Below, piece after piece: positions 10,195 to 22,585 of a DNA stretch of 64,000 nucleotides; the stretch's first letter is position 1; the number at the start of each line of letters is the position of its first letter. The notes under the pieces are model-generated. The model saw only the letters and a list, made by a program, of their open reading frames with translations, had not been told where the DNA came from and did not search any database. The DNA comes from Eonycteris spelaea. Its lineage: Eukaryota; Chordata; Mammalia; Chiroptera; Pteropodidae. Position numbers and translations under genes: made by a program. The DNA is taken from the NCBI GenBank assembly GCA_003508835.1, contig PUFA01000004.1, positions 262,501-326,500 of the forward strand. Direction: 5' to 3'.

Positions 10195-11760
10195 GCTTCT
10201 TGTAACCAAACGATTACTGACCAAATTAGGGAAAGTTATTTGAAAATTAGTGTTATAAGAAAATTCAAAAGAACCTACAAAGTATTAAATTTAGCAAGAC
10301 TGATGGATACAAGGTCAAGATGCAACCATATTTCTGTAACAATAATTGGGTAATAGAATTTTTTAAAATTATACCATTTCCGGTAGCATAAAACTATCAG
10401 ATACCTAGGAAGATAGTTATGTAAGACGCCTGCACAAGAAACCATAAACTTGTCCTGAGAGAAAATGTAAAAACCATAATAAGCGGAGGCATAGATCATA
10501 GTCATGGATTGGAAAACTGCACGCTGAAAGGATGCCGATTCCCTAAAACGACGTATGCATTCAGAGCGACCTCAGCCACGTCCCCGCCGGCTCCTTCCTG
10601 ACGTGGCCGAGCTGGTCCTGAGGCATGCGGCGTGCAGACGGTGACGACCGGGAGCCCGGGCAGGCTGGGCGCGTGAGGCCACCGGCCTGAGCCGCAGCTC
10701 CGGCTGCCCCAGCAGGACCCCCACACGGGGCCGTGGTGACAGGCGTTTCTTTCCGGTTTGGAGGCTGAACGTCTGGCAGTCGTGTGTGAAACAGTGACAC
10801 ACGTCTCAGATGTGACGCTGGACAAAAGCACGCGCCACGGAAGGCAACAGACACTGGACTCCATGGAAATCAAACACACCGGTTTGGAAAGACACCCTCG
10901 AGAAAGGGAAGACAGCCCGCCGGCCGGGAGAGCGATGTAACCCCGCGCCCGGGAGGGGACGTCTACCTAGAAGAGGCGAAGATGGCACTTACACGCACCG
11001 AAAGACAAATGGCTCCACATAAAAATGGGCAAATGGCCTGAACGGACATGGCCTCGGAGAAGACACGCACAGGGCCCACAAGCAGGTGAGCGATGGTCAA
11101 GGTCGCCGGCCACGAGAGGGTGCGGATGGACCCCACGGACACACAGCAGTGGGACGGGGTGCCTGCGGTCAGAGAGGCAGACGACGGCCACCGTGGGGAG
11201 GAGGCGGGGACATCGGGCCCCGTGGGCCCTGCCGGCGCACACAGCCCAGCACGGCGCTGCCCGCTCCTGGGGGTTTGCCCCGAAGGGATGAAAACATCTC
11301 CACACAGCGCCTCACGTAGGACGTTCGCAGCGGCGTCACTCACGACAGCCGAACGGCGGGAACCACCCCAAGACCCACTGTGAGTGGAGCTTCAGGATTT
11401 GGTGTGTCCGCAACATGGAATATTATTCAGCCGTAGAAAGGAACACGACAGGAGGAACTCAGGAAATACGCTACGTGAAAGGACCAGCCACCGAAAACCA
11501 CACATCGCACGTTTCCATCTGCGTGACAGGCCCAGAGCACGCCGTCTATGCACGCAGAAAACAGGTTAGCGTCTGCTTAGGGCTGGGGCGTGCGGGCGGG
11601 TGGGCGGGTGACAGCTAAGGACGCACGGGATTCTTTTTGAGGTGAGGAAAATGTTCTAAAATTGACTGTGCTGAATATACTAAAACCACTGAATTGTACA
11701 TTTTCAATAGGTGAATTGGATGGTATGTGAATTATTTCTCAATAAAGCTCTTATCAAAAA
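10195..11760 (+). mobile_element. LINE-1 fragment: ORF2 to 3' end, GC-eroded
   Basis: Sense-strand L1 ORF2 sequence can be followed nearly to the 3' terminus: the ACCATTTCCGGTAGCATAAA and CTAGGAAGATAG region, GTCATGGATTGGAAAACTGC, then a GC-rewritten stretch, then AAAATGGGCAAATGGCCTGA, then ATGGAATATTATTCAGCCGT. It closes with the typical 3' UTR (AATATACTAAAACCACTGAA, AATTGTACATTTTCAATAGG) and CTCAATAAAGCTCTTATCAA. ORF2 is broken by many stops and indels; no active copy. In between, AT-rich L1 text has become GC-rich while keeping its order, with occasional internal deletion. Confidence 0.8.
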
Positions 11761-13362
11761 GGTCCTGCGATCTTATCAAAGCATAAAAAGCCCAACGTGG
11801 TTCTTCATGGAGAATCTCTCCCGCGGTTCCCGGTTTTCCTGGGAAGCAGGACTTCCTGCAGAAAGCGGCGGGGCTCCCCGGCTGGGACAAGGAGCCACTG
11901 CGTCCGTGCACTTGGGGGCCAGGGCCTTCCCGGCCGTCACTCCCCGGGAGGGGCCGCCCAGTGTCCTCATACGTCAGGGGGGAAGCTGGTCAGACAGACC
12001 CTGCTTGGCGTCTCCAGCGAGTCAAGGCCACGGCCCCCGACTCCTGCCCCGAGCAACGATGCGGATCCCTGCGCCCGCCACGGTCCTGTCCCACGGCCCC
12101 AGGCGGGACGCCTGCCACACCCTGAATCGCAGGCTGCCCTTGGACCCTGTGGCACATGCACACGCGCGTGCACACGTGCACACACACGCACGCATGGCTC
12201 TGCATCCCACGCTGTTTCCAAAGTTACGGTTTTCTTGCAGGAAAACAAAAACTCCTCAAGGACCACTTTTTACAACGGTTTTGTTACTTTCGGAATATTC
12301 CAGAGGACTCGGTCCTGCTGTGGACATTACGGCCCACTGCTCAACGGCTGTACGGCTTGTCTCACTCGGATGGTGTCAGGAGTCCCAGGCGACCCCCGCT
12401 TGTCCCCTGCTTGTTTTCGTCAGCATCGTGGCCGGAGGGGCCGATGCGTGAAGGCGGACCACCCTGGCCGCCCCCGCCCAGGCCTCCCGCTGGCCACACG
12501 CAGGCACACAGCGACATGCCGCCCCTCCCCTGCCCCATGCCCTCCCTGCTGCGCCTTCCTGGGTGCCGCCACCCACACTGCTTGGGCACAGACTCCCGCC
12601 CGAGCGTCGTGCCTGCTGCTCCCTTGCTGGGCTCCCTCTGGCAGAAGCTCCCACTGCGTGCTCCTCCCGGGGGCGTCCCTGCCTGCGTCGGACGCCGACA
12701 CCGCGGCCCACAGCCTCCTGCTCTTTTCCTTCCTCGGCACTTACACTGCTTCATAGAGCATCGGCTTCACTTAATGAACTTCTGCCCCGTCACCCACTGG
12801 ACCGTAGGCGCCTCGCGGAGGCGGCCTTCCTGGGTTACGGCTGCACCCCCGGCCCCCCGCGTTCGCAAGGCAAGGTTTCAAGGCGGTGTCGCTCTTGACC
12901 GTGCTCCAGCCGCGGCGGGAGGCCCTGGCCGGGTCTGTGAACTTGAGCGGGAAACGAGTTACATCTTCATTTTCACGAACTTCTACAAAGTTGAGCACTC
13001 CCTTCCCTCACGAGCAGAGGTGACCAACTCCAGCACTGACGGCCACTCCGGGGACGCTTTGCAGAGGTCTTGGAAGACCCTTCACGGCCACCGCGGCCTC
13101 AGAACTCCGGCGATCAGCCGGCCTGTTGCTAGGTGTTCTGGTTTCCGGCACTGACGACCGAGAGGCAGACACACGACAAAGCTGCAGCCAGGGCTTCCGA
13201 TGTCTCGATAAGGTTCAGGACAGTTAATTTCCTGGGGAGTCCTATATGTTTGTTCTATTTCACGCATTTGAAAGCTGCTCTGAGCCAGGGCCCGGGGCCC
13301 GGAGACGGTCGAGGGCGCCCGGCCCGAGGCCCCTGCATCTGGGCCCGGGGTCCGCGCGCTGT
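11761..13362. other. GC-rich intergenic DNA, no gene seen
   Basis: Contains a short CA/TG-rich patch near 12155-12195 and long accidental open frames of more than 300 codons that are Pro/His/Arg-rich and overlap others in different frames. No domain, no splice pattern. Confidence 0.6.
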
Positions 13363-13615
13363 GGTCGCCGCGCTGGGCCGTGGGGGTCCGGGGTCGCCGC
13401 GCTGGGCCGTGTGGGGGGGTCCGGGGTCGCCGCGCTGGGCCGTGGGGGTCCGGGTCGCCGCGCTGGCCGTGGGGGGGGGTCCGGGGTCGCCGCGCTGGGC
13501 CGAGGGGGTCCGGGGTCGCCGCGCTGGGCCGTGGGGGTCGGGGTCGCCGCGCTGGGCCGTGGGGGTCGGGGTCGCCGCGCTGGGCCGTGGGGGTCTGGGG
13601 TCGCCGTCGGGTGCT
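13363..13615. repeat. G-rich minisatellite, ~28-33 bp unit, 8 or more copies
   Basis: Tandem copies of GGTCGCCGCGCTGGGCCGTG followed by a variable run of 4-9 G and TCCGG. Unit length varies mainly through the G-run. Each unit carries several G-tracts on the + strand, so G-quadruplex formation is plausible. Its translation makes spurious Gly/Arg/Trp repeat proteins. Confidence 0.92.
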
Positions 13616-14085
13616 TTCGCTCCACAGTGGGTGGCGTTCGCGTTGGCATCCAGCACTCGCTCTTCACCGTCACAGACACAGAACGTGGGGCGAGGCCCAC
13701 AGTCCCCACCCCGGGGCCCCGGCACGGAAGCGCCACGTGGGACGGACTGTACCCCGCTAAGTGTCCTTGGGGATGCGGCGTTGTGGGGAGCCCCCCATCG
13801 CTCAGTACTGAGGGCCGCGATGGGCAGCCCTGCTCCGCGGCAGACAGGGGGGCCTCGGCGGGGGGGCAGCAACTCGGCCGACGGCCCCGCGCCGTCCTGG
13901 GCTGGCTCGGGTGGCAGGCCTCGGTCCGGCGCTGGGCGTAATGCAGAAAGTGGTCCCGGCCGCCGCTTCTTGCCTGGAACTTTCTAATCAGGATGGATCT
14001 CGCTGTCAGGAGGCCCAGCGGCCGTCAGCGTGAGCTACGGCACGGGCGGCTCTGACGTGCCCATCGCTGGGGCCCGGTGCACTTG
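13616..14085. other. GC-rich intergenic DNA, no gene seen
   Basis: No recognisable feature between the minisatellite and the AT-richer island that follows. Confidence 0.55.
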
Positions 14086-14585
14086 GACTGTTTTTTTCTA
14101 GTCTAACAAGAATCAATATTTAAGATTATGCAATGTCCGTACCAGCCCGAAGCAGCTGCCAACCCAAGGACAGGGTCGGATAATTTACAATGCAAGGAAT
14201 CCATTCTTTTTGAGAGGGGGAAGGGAAAAATCAAGATTTAAGCTTTTTATCCCGGGCTGAACTTTTCTCCTCCATTCTTAATGGCACCAGACGTAAATAA
14301 AACATCCATTTTGCTTTGCACGAGTGGGCTGCACTCTGCACAGACTCCGAGCGGACGGCGGGCCAGTGTCAGACCCCTGACCGCGGGTCTGAGCAGTAAC
14401 TGCCTCACCGGCAACACTCACGGACATTCTCCCAACTTACAGCGCTGCCATTTAGCCCGAGCAGGACGTGCCCTGGTTCCTCTGCCCCTATGGTCGGCAG
14501 AGGAAGCCTTTTCATTGTCAGCTACTGATGGTCCCTCCGTCCCGTATTTTTAATGTGGAGGGTAAATATTCATAAATGCCTCGTC
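14086..14585. promoter_or_regulatory. candidate conserved non-coding element
   Basis: An island of balanced composition between two GC-rich deserts. Notable words are CAATATTTAAGATTATGCAA, GATAATTTACAATGCAAGG, TTCTTAATGGCACCAGACGT and GTATTTTTAATGTGGAGG. Not a repeat that I recognise and not coding. Enhancer role is inference. Confidence 0.4.
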
Positions 14586-16050
14586 GATAGCATCCCATCG
14601 GCCGACCCCCGAAGCCGCAGACGTGGGCCGGGCTCGCTCCCACGAGTCGGAGGTCACGGGCCGGGCGGCAGGCCGCAGCGGCACGAGGCAGGGCTCCCTC
14701 CTCAGAAAGCCCGCGTCGCCGCTGGGGACAGTCTCCCGCCTCCAGTTACTGGAGCCGCTGGCCTCTGCCACCCGGAGGACACTGCCAGGCGACCCGCCGG
14801 CGACCCACCTGGACACTGTCCACCTCAGCTGTCTCTGGAGGAAGCGCGGGCCCCGACCGAAGGCACGAGGTGATGAGGTTTGAGCGAAAACAGCCCGAGG
14901 CAGGACCCTGTCCACGAGGCCCCGGGGCAGCGTGGCGCCCGCCGAGCCCCGGCGCTGGCACGGCCACGCCCGGCCAGCCTCAGCGGCTCTTCGCTCACAG
15001 CTCGCGGCTCGCGGGCCCCACGCTGCGGCTCCCTCGCCACTCGGTTCCAGCCGGCGGGCCAGGCTGTCCACCCCCGCGGGCGGTGTGGGCTCCGCTCTGA
15101 CCAGCAGCTGTGACCGGAAGCTGGTTCTGCACGTGCCACGTGCCTGTGATCTCGGGGCTGAGCGGACGGCAGGACGAGGCCCCGGAGTGGGGGACCGTGG
15201 GACCGTGAGCTGGAGGGTGCATGGAGGTGTCATGGGCGGGGCCTTGAAGGGGACACGGGCTCTGCCCAGTGGCAAGGTGGCACCCCGGCCAATTCAGCAG
15301 CCTGCAGAATGGAGAGCGGGGGGCGGGCTGGAGCCGGGGCCTGGGGGCCACACGGCGGGGCCAGCCAGCTGGGAGCGGGCGCCATGACGCGGGCAGGGCC
15401 GGCCGGGGCCGCTGGTGGGTTTCGGAAACGGAGTGAGCGACAGTGTGCCGAGGGCCTGGACACCTCGGGGACAGGCAGGAGGGGCCAGGGCCGCAGCTGC
15501 ATCACCGAGGCGGGGGAGGCAGGGCATGGGCAGGGGACGGCTCGGACCAGTGCGGCCCCTGAGCAGAGCACGGAGGCTGCTGCGGGGAGGACGGACAGGC
15601 AGGACAGGTGCGGCCACCCCAAGCCGGAGCGGAGGTCCACACCAGCCTCAGCCCTCCGGGGACCCCGCCACGCGAGCCCCGCAGCACCCCCAAGGTGGCT
15701 GTGCCTCCTCAGGGCCTGGATGGGGTGGGGGAGCAGGGAGCTTTGGGGCGATCTGGAGCGACCCATGCACCCTCCGCGGGACGCGGCTGCCCCCCTGAGA
15801 AGTGGCCTGTTTCCCGCACGCCAGCAGCCGCGGTGGGGCGGCAGAGGCTGGCGGGGCACAGGTGGGGTGTCGGGTGCAGGGGACGAGGGGGGCACGGCCT
15901 GTGTGCACGCTGGACGCGGGGCCCCGCACCCTCCCTCCCAGCTGGTCAGGGTCTCCATCCCCAACAGTCTGCATCTCACAACCACGCACGACTATAACAT
16001 CTTTCTGGGACTGTGACTGGAATCACCTTGGAATTTTAGATGGATTTTTG
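14586..16050. other. GC-rich intergenic DNA, no gene seen
   Basis: Pro/Gly/Arg/Ala-rich open frames on both strands, mutually overlapping; no supporting motif. Confidence 0.6.
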
Positions 16051-16054
16051 GGGA

Positions 16055-16950
16055 ACTGACATCTTAATATTTCTAATCCACGAACCTAGTATATTCCTCT
16101 ATTCATTCAGGTCGTACTTAATTTCTCTAAGGAATATTTCTAGTTCTCAGTACAGAGGTCTCGTACATCATTCATGGAATCTGTGTGTTTTGTTTCTGAT
16201 ACAATAACACTGTTACTTTTGAATTTTCCACTTGTTTCCATGTGTTTGCTGACAGTACACAGAAATACTCTTGATTTTTGCATATTGGCCTTAAACGCCC
16301 ACAACCTGCTAAACTCAGCTTCCTGGCTAGGTTTCTTTCCTGACAAGTCATTAGCATTTTCCGTGTTTACAGTCATTAGCATTTTCTGTGTTACAGTCTG
16401 CAAACGGGGACAGTTTCACCCCTTTCTCTCCGTCTCTGTGAACGGCTTTACCTGCTTCACGCGCGTAGGCCAGCACGGCAGGGAACCGCTGAGGAGAAGT
16501 GGCGGCAGAAGACACACTGTCTCTCCTCATTGTAGGGGAAACGTGTTTTAACATTTCACCGTCAGGTCCGTCGTTGGCTGCGGGCTTTTCCCAGGATGCC
16601 TTGCATCAGACCGAGAAACGTCCTTTTTAGTCCTCATTTGCTGCCAGCTGTTTAAATGGATGAGCGTCGATTGGTTTCATGTGCTTTTGCTGCATCTATT
16701 GAGATAATCTGTATTTTGTCCTTAATGAAGTTATTGTGACAAATTACATTGATTGGTTTCAGGATACTAAACCGACCTTGCATTCCTGGGACGAACCCGC
16801 TCGATCATCGCTTGATTTTCTTCACTAGTGTTTTGTGAAAGATTTTTTTGCACCCACGCTCGTGAAAGATATTGGTTTATAATATCTTTCTGGTAATGTC
16901 TTTGCCAGGTCTTGGTATAAAGGTTATTAACATTTCAAATCTGGTTTAAT
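16055..16950 (-). mobile_element. LINE-1 ORF2 fragment, antisense
   Basis: The + strand reads as the complement of the L1 reverse-transcriptase region: GCATCTATTGAGATAATCTG, CCTTGCATTCCTGGGACGAA, GTGAAAGATATTGGTTTATA and GTAATGTCTTTGCCAGGTCT are textbook L1 words in antisense. A 25-bp direct duplication (GTCATTAGCATTTTC...) lies at 16347-16396. The frame is destroyed. Confidence 0.88.
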
Positions 16951-17364
16951 TGAATTTTCACCACCTGCGACTTAAATGTAAACAGAGCCGCGAAGGAGAG
17001 AGGAAGGGGAAGCACTATCATGGCAGCGCGATTATTCCTAGTCTTGCACGGGGCACATTGCCCCAGCCTAAACGAGGGAGGAGCAGGGCGAAGGGGCGCG
17101 AGACGGGGCCGTGAGGACAAGAAGCCGAGCGGACAAAGCGCTGGCCGTCACGCCGCCTGCGAACGTGCCCCCTACAAGGTTTTCCCCTTATGAGATTTTT
17201 AGGTGCAACCGATTTTCCAGTTACAATGGGAATCACTGGGAAGGTTGGCTGTCTTCTCATGAGTGGAATCTAATGAAATCTAGGAAAGTTGAAACTCAGG
17301 GGTATCAAATACCGTGTAATAAATGGCAGTTACTGCATTTAGCACCAATGAGCTTCTCTGAAGA
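16951..17364. other. intergenic DNA, no gene seen
   Basis: Mixed composition, with an AT-richer stretch at about 17170-17350 of unknown nature. Confidence 0.5.
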
Positions 17365-17705
17365 CATGTGCGAGGGCCTACTATGTGCGAGGAATGTCTG
17401 GGCATCGGCCGCAGTGGCCCACAGGGCACGGCCCTGTTTCCAAGGAGCCGTGAGTCCAGCGGGGGCCCATCTGCAGTCAGTGGCCACAGAAGGGGGCCCT
17501 GACCTGGGGCCGGGCTGGGGGGGACGGTGTTCGGGGCCAGTGATGACGGAGGGGACGCGACCCGCTGTGTCAGAGATGGCGGGGAGCAGGGCCGGAAGAG
17601 AAGCGGGGTGGGGGGATGACACACGGCGGGGACAGCGGAGGCGTCCTGGAGGTCGGCAGGAGGCCGCCCTATGTCTGGGCCAGGGGAGCCCCGCTCTCTT
17701 CTTGC
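17365..17705 (+). repeat. probable GC-eroded ancient interspersed repeat
   Basis: Begins with GAGGGCCTACTATGTGCGAG and continues GGCACGGCCCTGTTTCCAAG, then GCAGGGCCGGAAGAGAAGCG. This is the same order of words as the older repeat in the EBF3 intron at 1645-1740, with many A/T positions now G/C. Family not assigned. Confidence 0.4.
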
Positions 17706-18689
17706 TCTGAGGAGGGGTGCTCTTTGCCGCCCTTGGACACCCACCGAGTGGACTCCCCAAGCAGAGGCCGCGTAGCGGCCTGCCACGGTAACCTGCCATC
17801 AGTTGCTACGGTGACCGTACCCTAATACAAACAGCAGAGCGAATTCATCGGGGCCCGAAACTTGGGTAACTACCTCGTGCTCCGTGAGCGACTTTCTGTG
17901 GTGCCAGGGCAGGCAGATTCCATACCCTCGTCCCACCCCTGAGTGAGGAAAAATCGCAAGGCCCGTGTCACCGAATGCTCTGAGTCTCCTGGTTCCGTCA
18001 CGATGGCCTCGTCCACACAGACATATCCAGCCCCTGGATGGATGGCAGGGGTCACTCGTTCTGCAGGTCAAGGGCATCTGTGGAGAAAGGCGGGTTTTGC
18101 CATCCACCCCAGGCCCTGTTTCCAGAATCAGGACCCCAGCTGCAGACCTGTAAAACACTGGATCGCAGGCAGCTTCCTGGTCTGCCCCAGCCCCCTCCGC
18201 CATCACCGCGTTGCGAGGACATAAGTGTCCTCACCGCCCTCCCTTGAGTCTCCACCAGGGTGGGAAGCCCATGGGGGCGGGGACTTCGCCTGTCCTGCTC
18301 AGCGACGCCTCGAGACCCAGAACAGTGCCCGGCCCATGGCGAACACGCAGAGCCTTGCTGGGGAATGAACCGGTCCCCTGGTCCCCCAGACAGCAGCTGC
18401 TGGGTGTCGTGGACTGTGGGTCCCTCTGAAAGTATCCGGTTCAATCCTCTTGGGGAAAAGATTGAAACTTTAGTCAAAAGGCCCGATTCAAGCTCTCCTC
18501 CCGGCCCGGCTGCTCGGATCGGTGGTCCTGGCGAATTTTCATCGCAGCCTCAGGTTCTCTGCTGTGAGAAGCATTAAGTCTCTGCCTCGCAGCCCTGGGT
18601 GGCTGAGTGGGAAACACACGGTGACATTGGGGGATCCCGGACTCCACGGGCTCTGGGGAGGGTCGCTGGCTGGGGCTCAGATGTGATTT
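17706..18689. other. GC-rich intergenic DNA, no gene seen
   Basis: No recognisable feature apart from short accidental open frames. Confidence 0.55.
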
Positions 18690-19160
18690 TTGTTGTAGGA
18701 ATTTCTGTACTGAAAACTAGTATAAAGCGGTTGGAATCGCATTTTTAAAAGATTGCTACACACCCAAGGTATCAATATCGGCATTTAGGAAAGAAAAGGA
18801 CAATTTGTGTTTGTCTGTCTGGAGTACCAGCTAATTTATAACAATAACTTACTCGTGAAAGGATACACGTGAATGCTTTTGGGACAAAACTCCAAAAGAC
18901 GACAGAAGTTCGGAAATTTTCTCCCATTTGAATGCTGAAGTTTAACTCAAGATGCATTTCAAGTGTGGAAACTGTGACCGACTTTGTGTGCCGTGCACGG
19001 GCTCATCAAAAAGACGCTGATGGAGAGAGATGTTCAGGGCAAGCATTTAGTGCAGGGGCTGGCGGCTTTTAAATTTGCATCTTGATCTAAATGTATCCGC
19101 TGACTTTCCATCTGCTAATATTTTCCCATCTGCTAAATACCTGCTGTCTGGGGAAGAGGA
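18690..19160. promoter_or_regulatory. candidate conserved non-coding element
   Basis: Unique AT-richer sequence including GGTATCAATATCGGCATTTA, GCTAATTTATAACAATAAC, GCTTTTAAATTTGCATCTTG and CATCTGCTAATATTTTCCC. ATTTGCAT is an octamer-type POU site. No coding frame or repeat recognised; regulatory role is inferred. Confidence 0.4.
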
Positions 19161-21105
19161 CGCCTTTGTCATTCCCCCGCTCAACCTCCACGTCCTTCAC
19201 CTGAACTTGGGATCAGCACCAGCCTTCGTCAGAGCACAGACGCACGCTCGGCCCCAGGCTCGGACCACGGGCATCCGACCTGGCCCAGGAGCCCGGGCAG
19301 GGCACTCAGGGTCTGGCCTCTGACAGGCCGCCCCTGGGTGCTGCAGGACTCGGAGCTTAGGAGGTGGCAGCTTCCCAGGGTGCAAAGCGGTCTGCCGGCC
19401 TGCCTGTCAAGCACCCGCCGCAAACCATACACCCCGCGAGGCGAGGCCGCCCCGCTGATACCCCGCCTCCCGGGAGCGGAGGGCGGGGGAGTGCCCAGGA
19501 GAGGGCTGGGGCCTCGGTGCAAGGCACACCGTCCCCTGTACCATGTTCGTCATCAGACCCCAACAGTGGCGTCGGCACCGGGGTCCTGCTCCCTCCCACA
19601 CCCCGCACGGAGCGCACGGGCCCTCACAGTCGGTGTCATCACATCCACAGCACGACGGGCTCCCCTTTTCTCAATTTTCAGCCCCAAGGAGCCTCGGCAC
19701 CAGCTGCTCACCTCGGGGGGCCCGAGAACGGGCTGGCTGAGGAGGCGCTGCTGTGTGCAGAGCACCCCACTGACAGACTCCAGGGACAGAGCACGAAACG
19801 GCCCGAGAGAGCAGGAGAGCGTTTTACGCTTAAAATCCGGGCCATCCCGTGAGGTGCCCACCGCGGAGACGCCTGATCGACGGCAGCCAATAGCGGCGCT
19901 GCTGTGCTGGGAGCTGCAGAGAGCCAGACGCACGAAACATGCGAGCGCATCAGACACCGTGCGAGGACCGTGCGCGCACGCGCACGCCGCGCCTCGCGGA
20001 CGGCGGCGGGGCGGGGGGCAGACCTTGGTCCACGCCGGGTCCGTGTCACACGGGGAACCGCGTGTGGACACTGGCCCTTCGCGTCCGGGAACAGCTCCTT
20101 AGCGGGAGCGTCTGAGCAGGTCGTTTCCCCGCCTCTAAGCTCCTGGGCGCAGGCTCGGCCGCCGCCGCCCCTGCTCGCCGGGCCCCGGGCCCCCCACAAG
20201 GAGCGCGGTGGCAACCAAGATGCCCTGGTGACGCTGGCCCTGGCTCTCGCCCCGTGGGCTTTTCCCTGCCGGCGTGAAGCACGGTCGTGCTCCCCTGAGC
20301 TCCGCTGTCCCGGGCCGGCGACCCTCGCTGTCCTTTACCTTTGGGACGCGAACACTGAACACCTGCGGGGGTTTGCTGTCAAGGCTCCGAGGGGCAGAGG
20401 TTCCGGGTGACGGGCGGGCGGAGGGAGGGACGAGGAAAAGGAGCGGAGCAAGTGGGGCGAGGGCGCGGGGGACAGGAAGATGCTGACGGACTCACTGAAC
20501 GTTTCGCCGTGTGGAGTTCTGGGTTTGCCTGGGGAAGGTTTTACTGAATGTTTTGCATCATTTAAGAGGGAAACAAATATTTGGCAAATATCTACACTCC
20601 ACCATCCAGCGCAGTGCCTACTGTGGACAGAGCCCATCCAGAAGAGTCACTGCAGAGACAGACGGAGCTGGGCCGGGCGGGAACCCGTGCACGGTGCGCG
20701 GCTGCGGGTTGCGATGGGGTTGGCCAGGCTAGAGGGTCCCCGCTGAGCACGGGCCATCGCACTGGGCGGTGCTGATCCATACGTGGAAGCGGGGTGGGGT
20801 CAGGCGGCACACGATGCAGGGACGGGGGCCCGGTGGGGGCTGGGCTTGCCTGCAGACGTGCTGGCCCTTTAAGGCGGGTGTGAGGGGCTCCAGGGCAGGC
20901 TGACCACCGGCTGGGAGCAGCTCTTCTCCGAGAGCGCTTTCACGGAAAACGAAATCTGGCGACAGGCAGGGGACCGTGCTAGGGTGACGAAAGGTCTGCA
21001 GATGGGAGAGATGGATGGGGAGTCCGTGCGGGCAGAGGCCGGCCTCCGAGTGCCCGCCGTCCTGCCTTCTCGGCCTGTGTCGGAGGTGCGGCCGAGGGTG
21101 GTGGT
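19161..21105. other. GC-rich intergenic DNA, no gene seen
   Basis: High GC and CpG, several accidental open frames of 100-250 codons on both strands, no domain or splice pattern. Confidence 0.6.
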
Positions 21106-21505
21106 GTCGCTGTCGCTGTGCGTGCGTGTGCACGCGTTTGTGTGCATGTGTGCATGAGTGTGCATGTGCGCGCGCATGTGTGAATGTGTGCGCGTGTGGG
21201 TGCATGCATGTGCGTGTGTGCACACGTGCATGTGTGCCCGTGCATGCATTCGTGTGCGTGTGTGCATGAGTGTGCATGTATGCGCACATGTGTGAATGTG
21301 TGCATGTGCGTGCACACACGTGCGTGCACACGTGCGTGCGTGTGCGTGTATGCATAAGTACATGTGCGTGTGTGCATAAGTGTGTGTGGGTGCACGCGTG
21401 TGCGCACACATGTGCGTGTGTGTGCGTGTACATGCGTTTGTGTGCGTGCATGCATAAGTGTGCGTGTGGGTGCATGCACGTGCTTGCGTGCATGCATGCA
21501 CGGCC
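21106..21505. repeat. TG/CG-rich low-complexity tract
   Basis: About 400 bp of alternating purine-pyrimidine sequence built from TGTG, TGCATG, GCGTGT and CACACG. It gives Cys/Val/Met- and His/Thr-rich spurious peptides on either strand. Such sequence can adopt Z-DNA. Confidence 0.93.
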
Positions 21506-21724
21506 CAGCGTGCCCCAGGCTGCCGTGGAGCCTATGGGGGGGGGTGAACGGCGGACACCTGCTTGAGGCTTTGGCCATGACCCGAGCTGCTTCTCTGGCT
21601 GTGGGGGCCGCAGTGCCTCCCGAAGCCGCCAGCCCGGCAGGAACCCACTTCTGCCCGGGCCTTCCGCCCCAAAAAGCAAAACCTCTGCAGCCCGCGGCTT
21701 CTTCCCTCAGTCACGTCCAGAAAA

Positions 21725-22585
21725 GTGGGCATGTGATTTCAATTTGAAATTAAAAGTCATGTCTGAATAACAGAACTGCATTCTCATTTCCTAATACCCT
21801 GGTTTTTACTACTTTGCATTCAACTGTGAAAAGTCTTTTAAAACTCGGAACAGCAGTAAAACTTGAATGAATTTTTGACCCATTATTGCATAGCGGGCGT
21901 GCCTTCCAAGTCCTGGAGACTGCCAGCTTCTCCCCACCTAATATTTCCACTTTAATTGTGCCACTTGAGAAATTTACGTGCCTCAAAATATGGCATGAAT
22001 CTTAGGCTTATTGCAGCATCATTAGCAGCAACATTTAAGCAACATCTGTGTGCTATAGAACTAATTGAAGTAGCAGAAGTGGCAGCTGTAAATCCACGGG
22101 AAGATGGCAGTTTGCACCCAGCACTGCTGAGTTAGCTGCTAACTGTCAGCCTGTCCCCGCAATCTGCTCCGAGCACCGCGCAGAGGCTCGCAGTGCCCCA
22201 CAAAATTCAGCGCGGACGCTAATGGTCCTGTTAACCACTTTGCCGCACCAATTTGGCTGTTTTTCCAGTTTCCTCGTTGAATTTCATTATAAATTTCTCC
22301 ATTCCTGTAAAAAGTCCAGTACGAGACGTGTCTGAATTTAAACTACTTACCTGAGCCGAGAAACGCTCGCCTGGCCAGACGCAAGCGAGGATTGATTTTC
22401 GTGTTATTTAATAATTCTGCTCCCCCTTCCCTCCTTCCAATCGCTTAAAAATTTTTATCACACACGTCTCCGTAAGAAATAACTTTAAAATCCCTAGTCA
22501 TGTTGATATTTAAAGCAATGGCATTTTCTTCCCGTGGACATAACATTTTCAATAATCAATACAAGATGGCAACCATAATTCATGA
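21725..22585. promoter_or_regulatory. candidate conserved non-coding cluster
   Basis: Nearly 850 bp of AT-richer unique sequence with no stop-free frame. It contains GCAGCATCATTAGCAGCAAC, AGAACTAATTGAAGTAGCAG, CCAATTTGGCTGTTTTTCC, ATTTCATTATAAATTTC and TTATTTAATAATTCTGC. Dense homeobox-type cores and the lack of repeat identity suggest an enhancer block. Inference only. Confidence 0.45.

Noticed and set aside
12156..13154. 332-codon open frame on the + strand
   Set aside because: GC-rich accidental frame with no recognisable domain, overlapped by other long frames on both strands.
13133..13990. Open frames with Gly-Arg-Arg-Ala-Gly-Pro-Trp repeats
   Set aside because: Created by the G-rich minisatellite with unit length not fixed; all frames stay open by chance.
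20729..21679. Minus-strand 316-codon frame rich in Cys, His and Thr resembling a metal-binding protein
   Set aside because: It is the translation of a TG/CA low-complexity tract; equivalent frames exist on the other strand.
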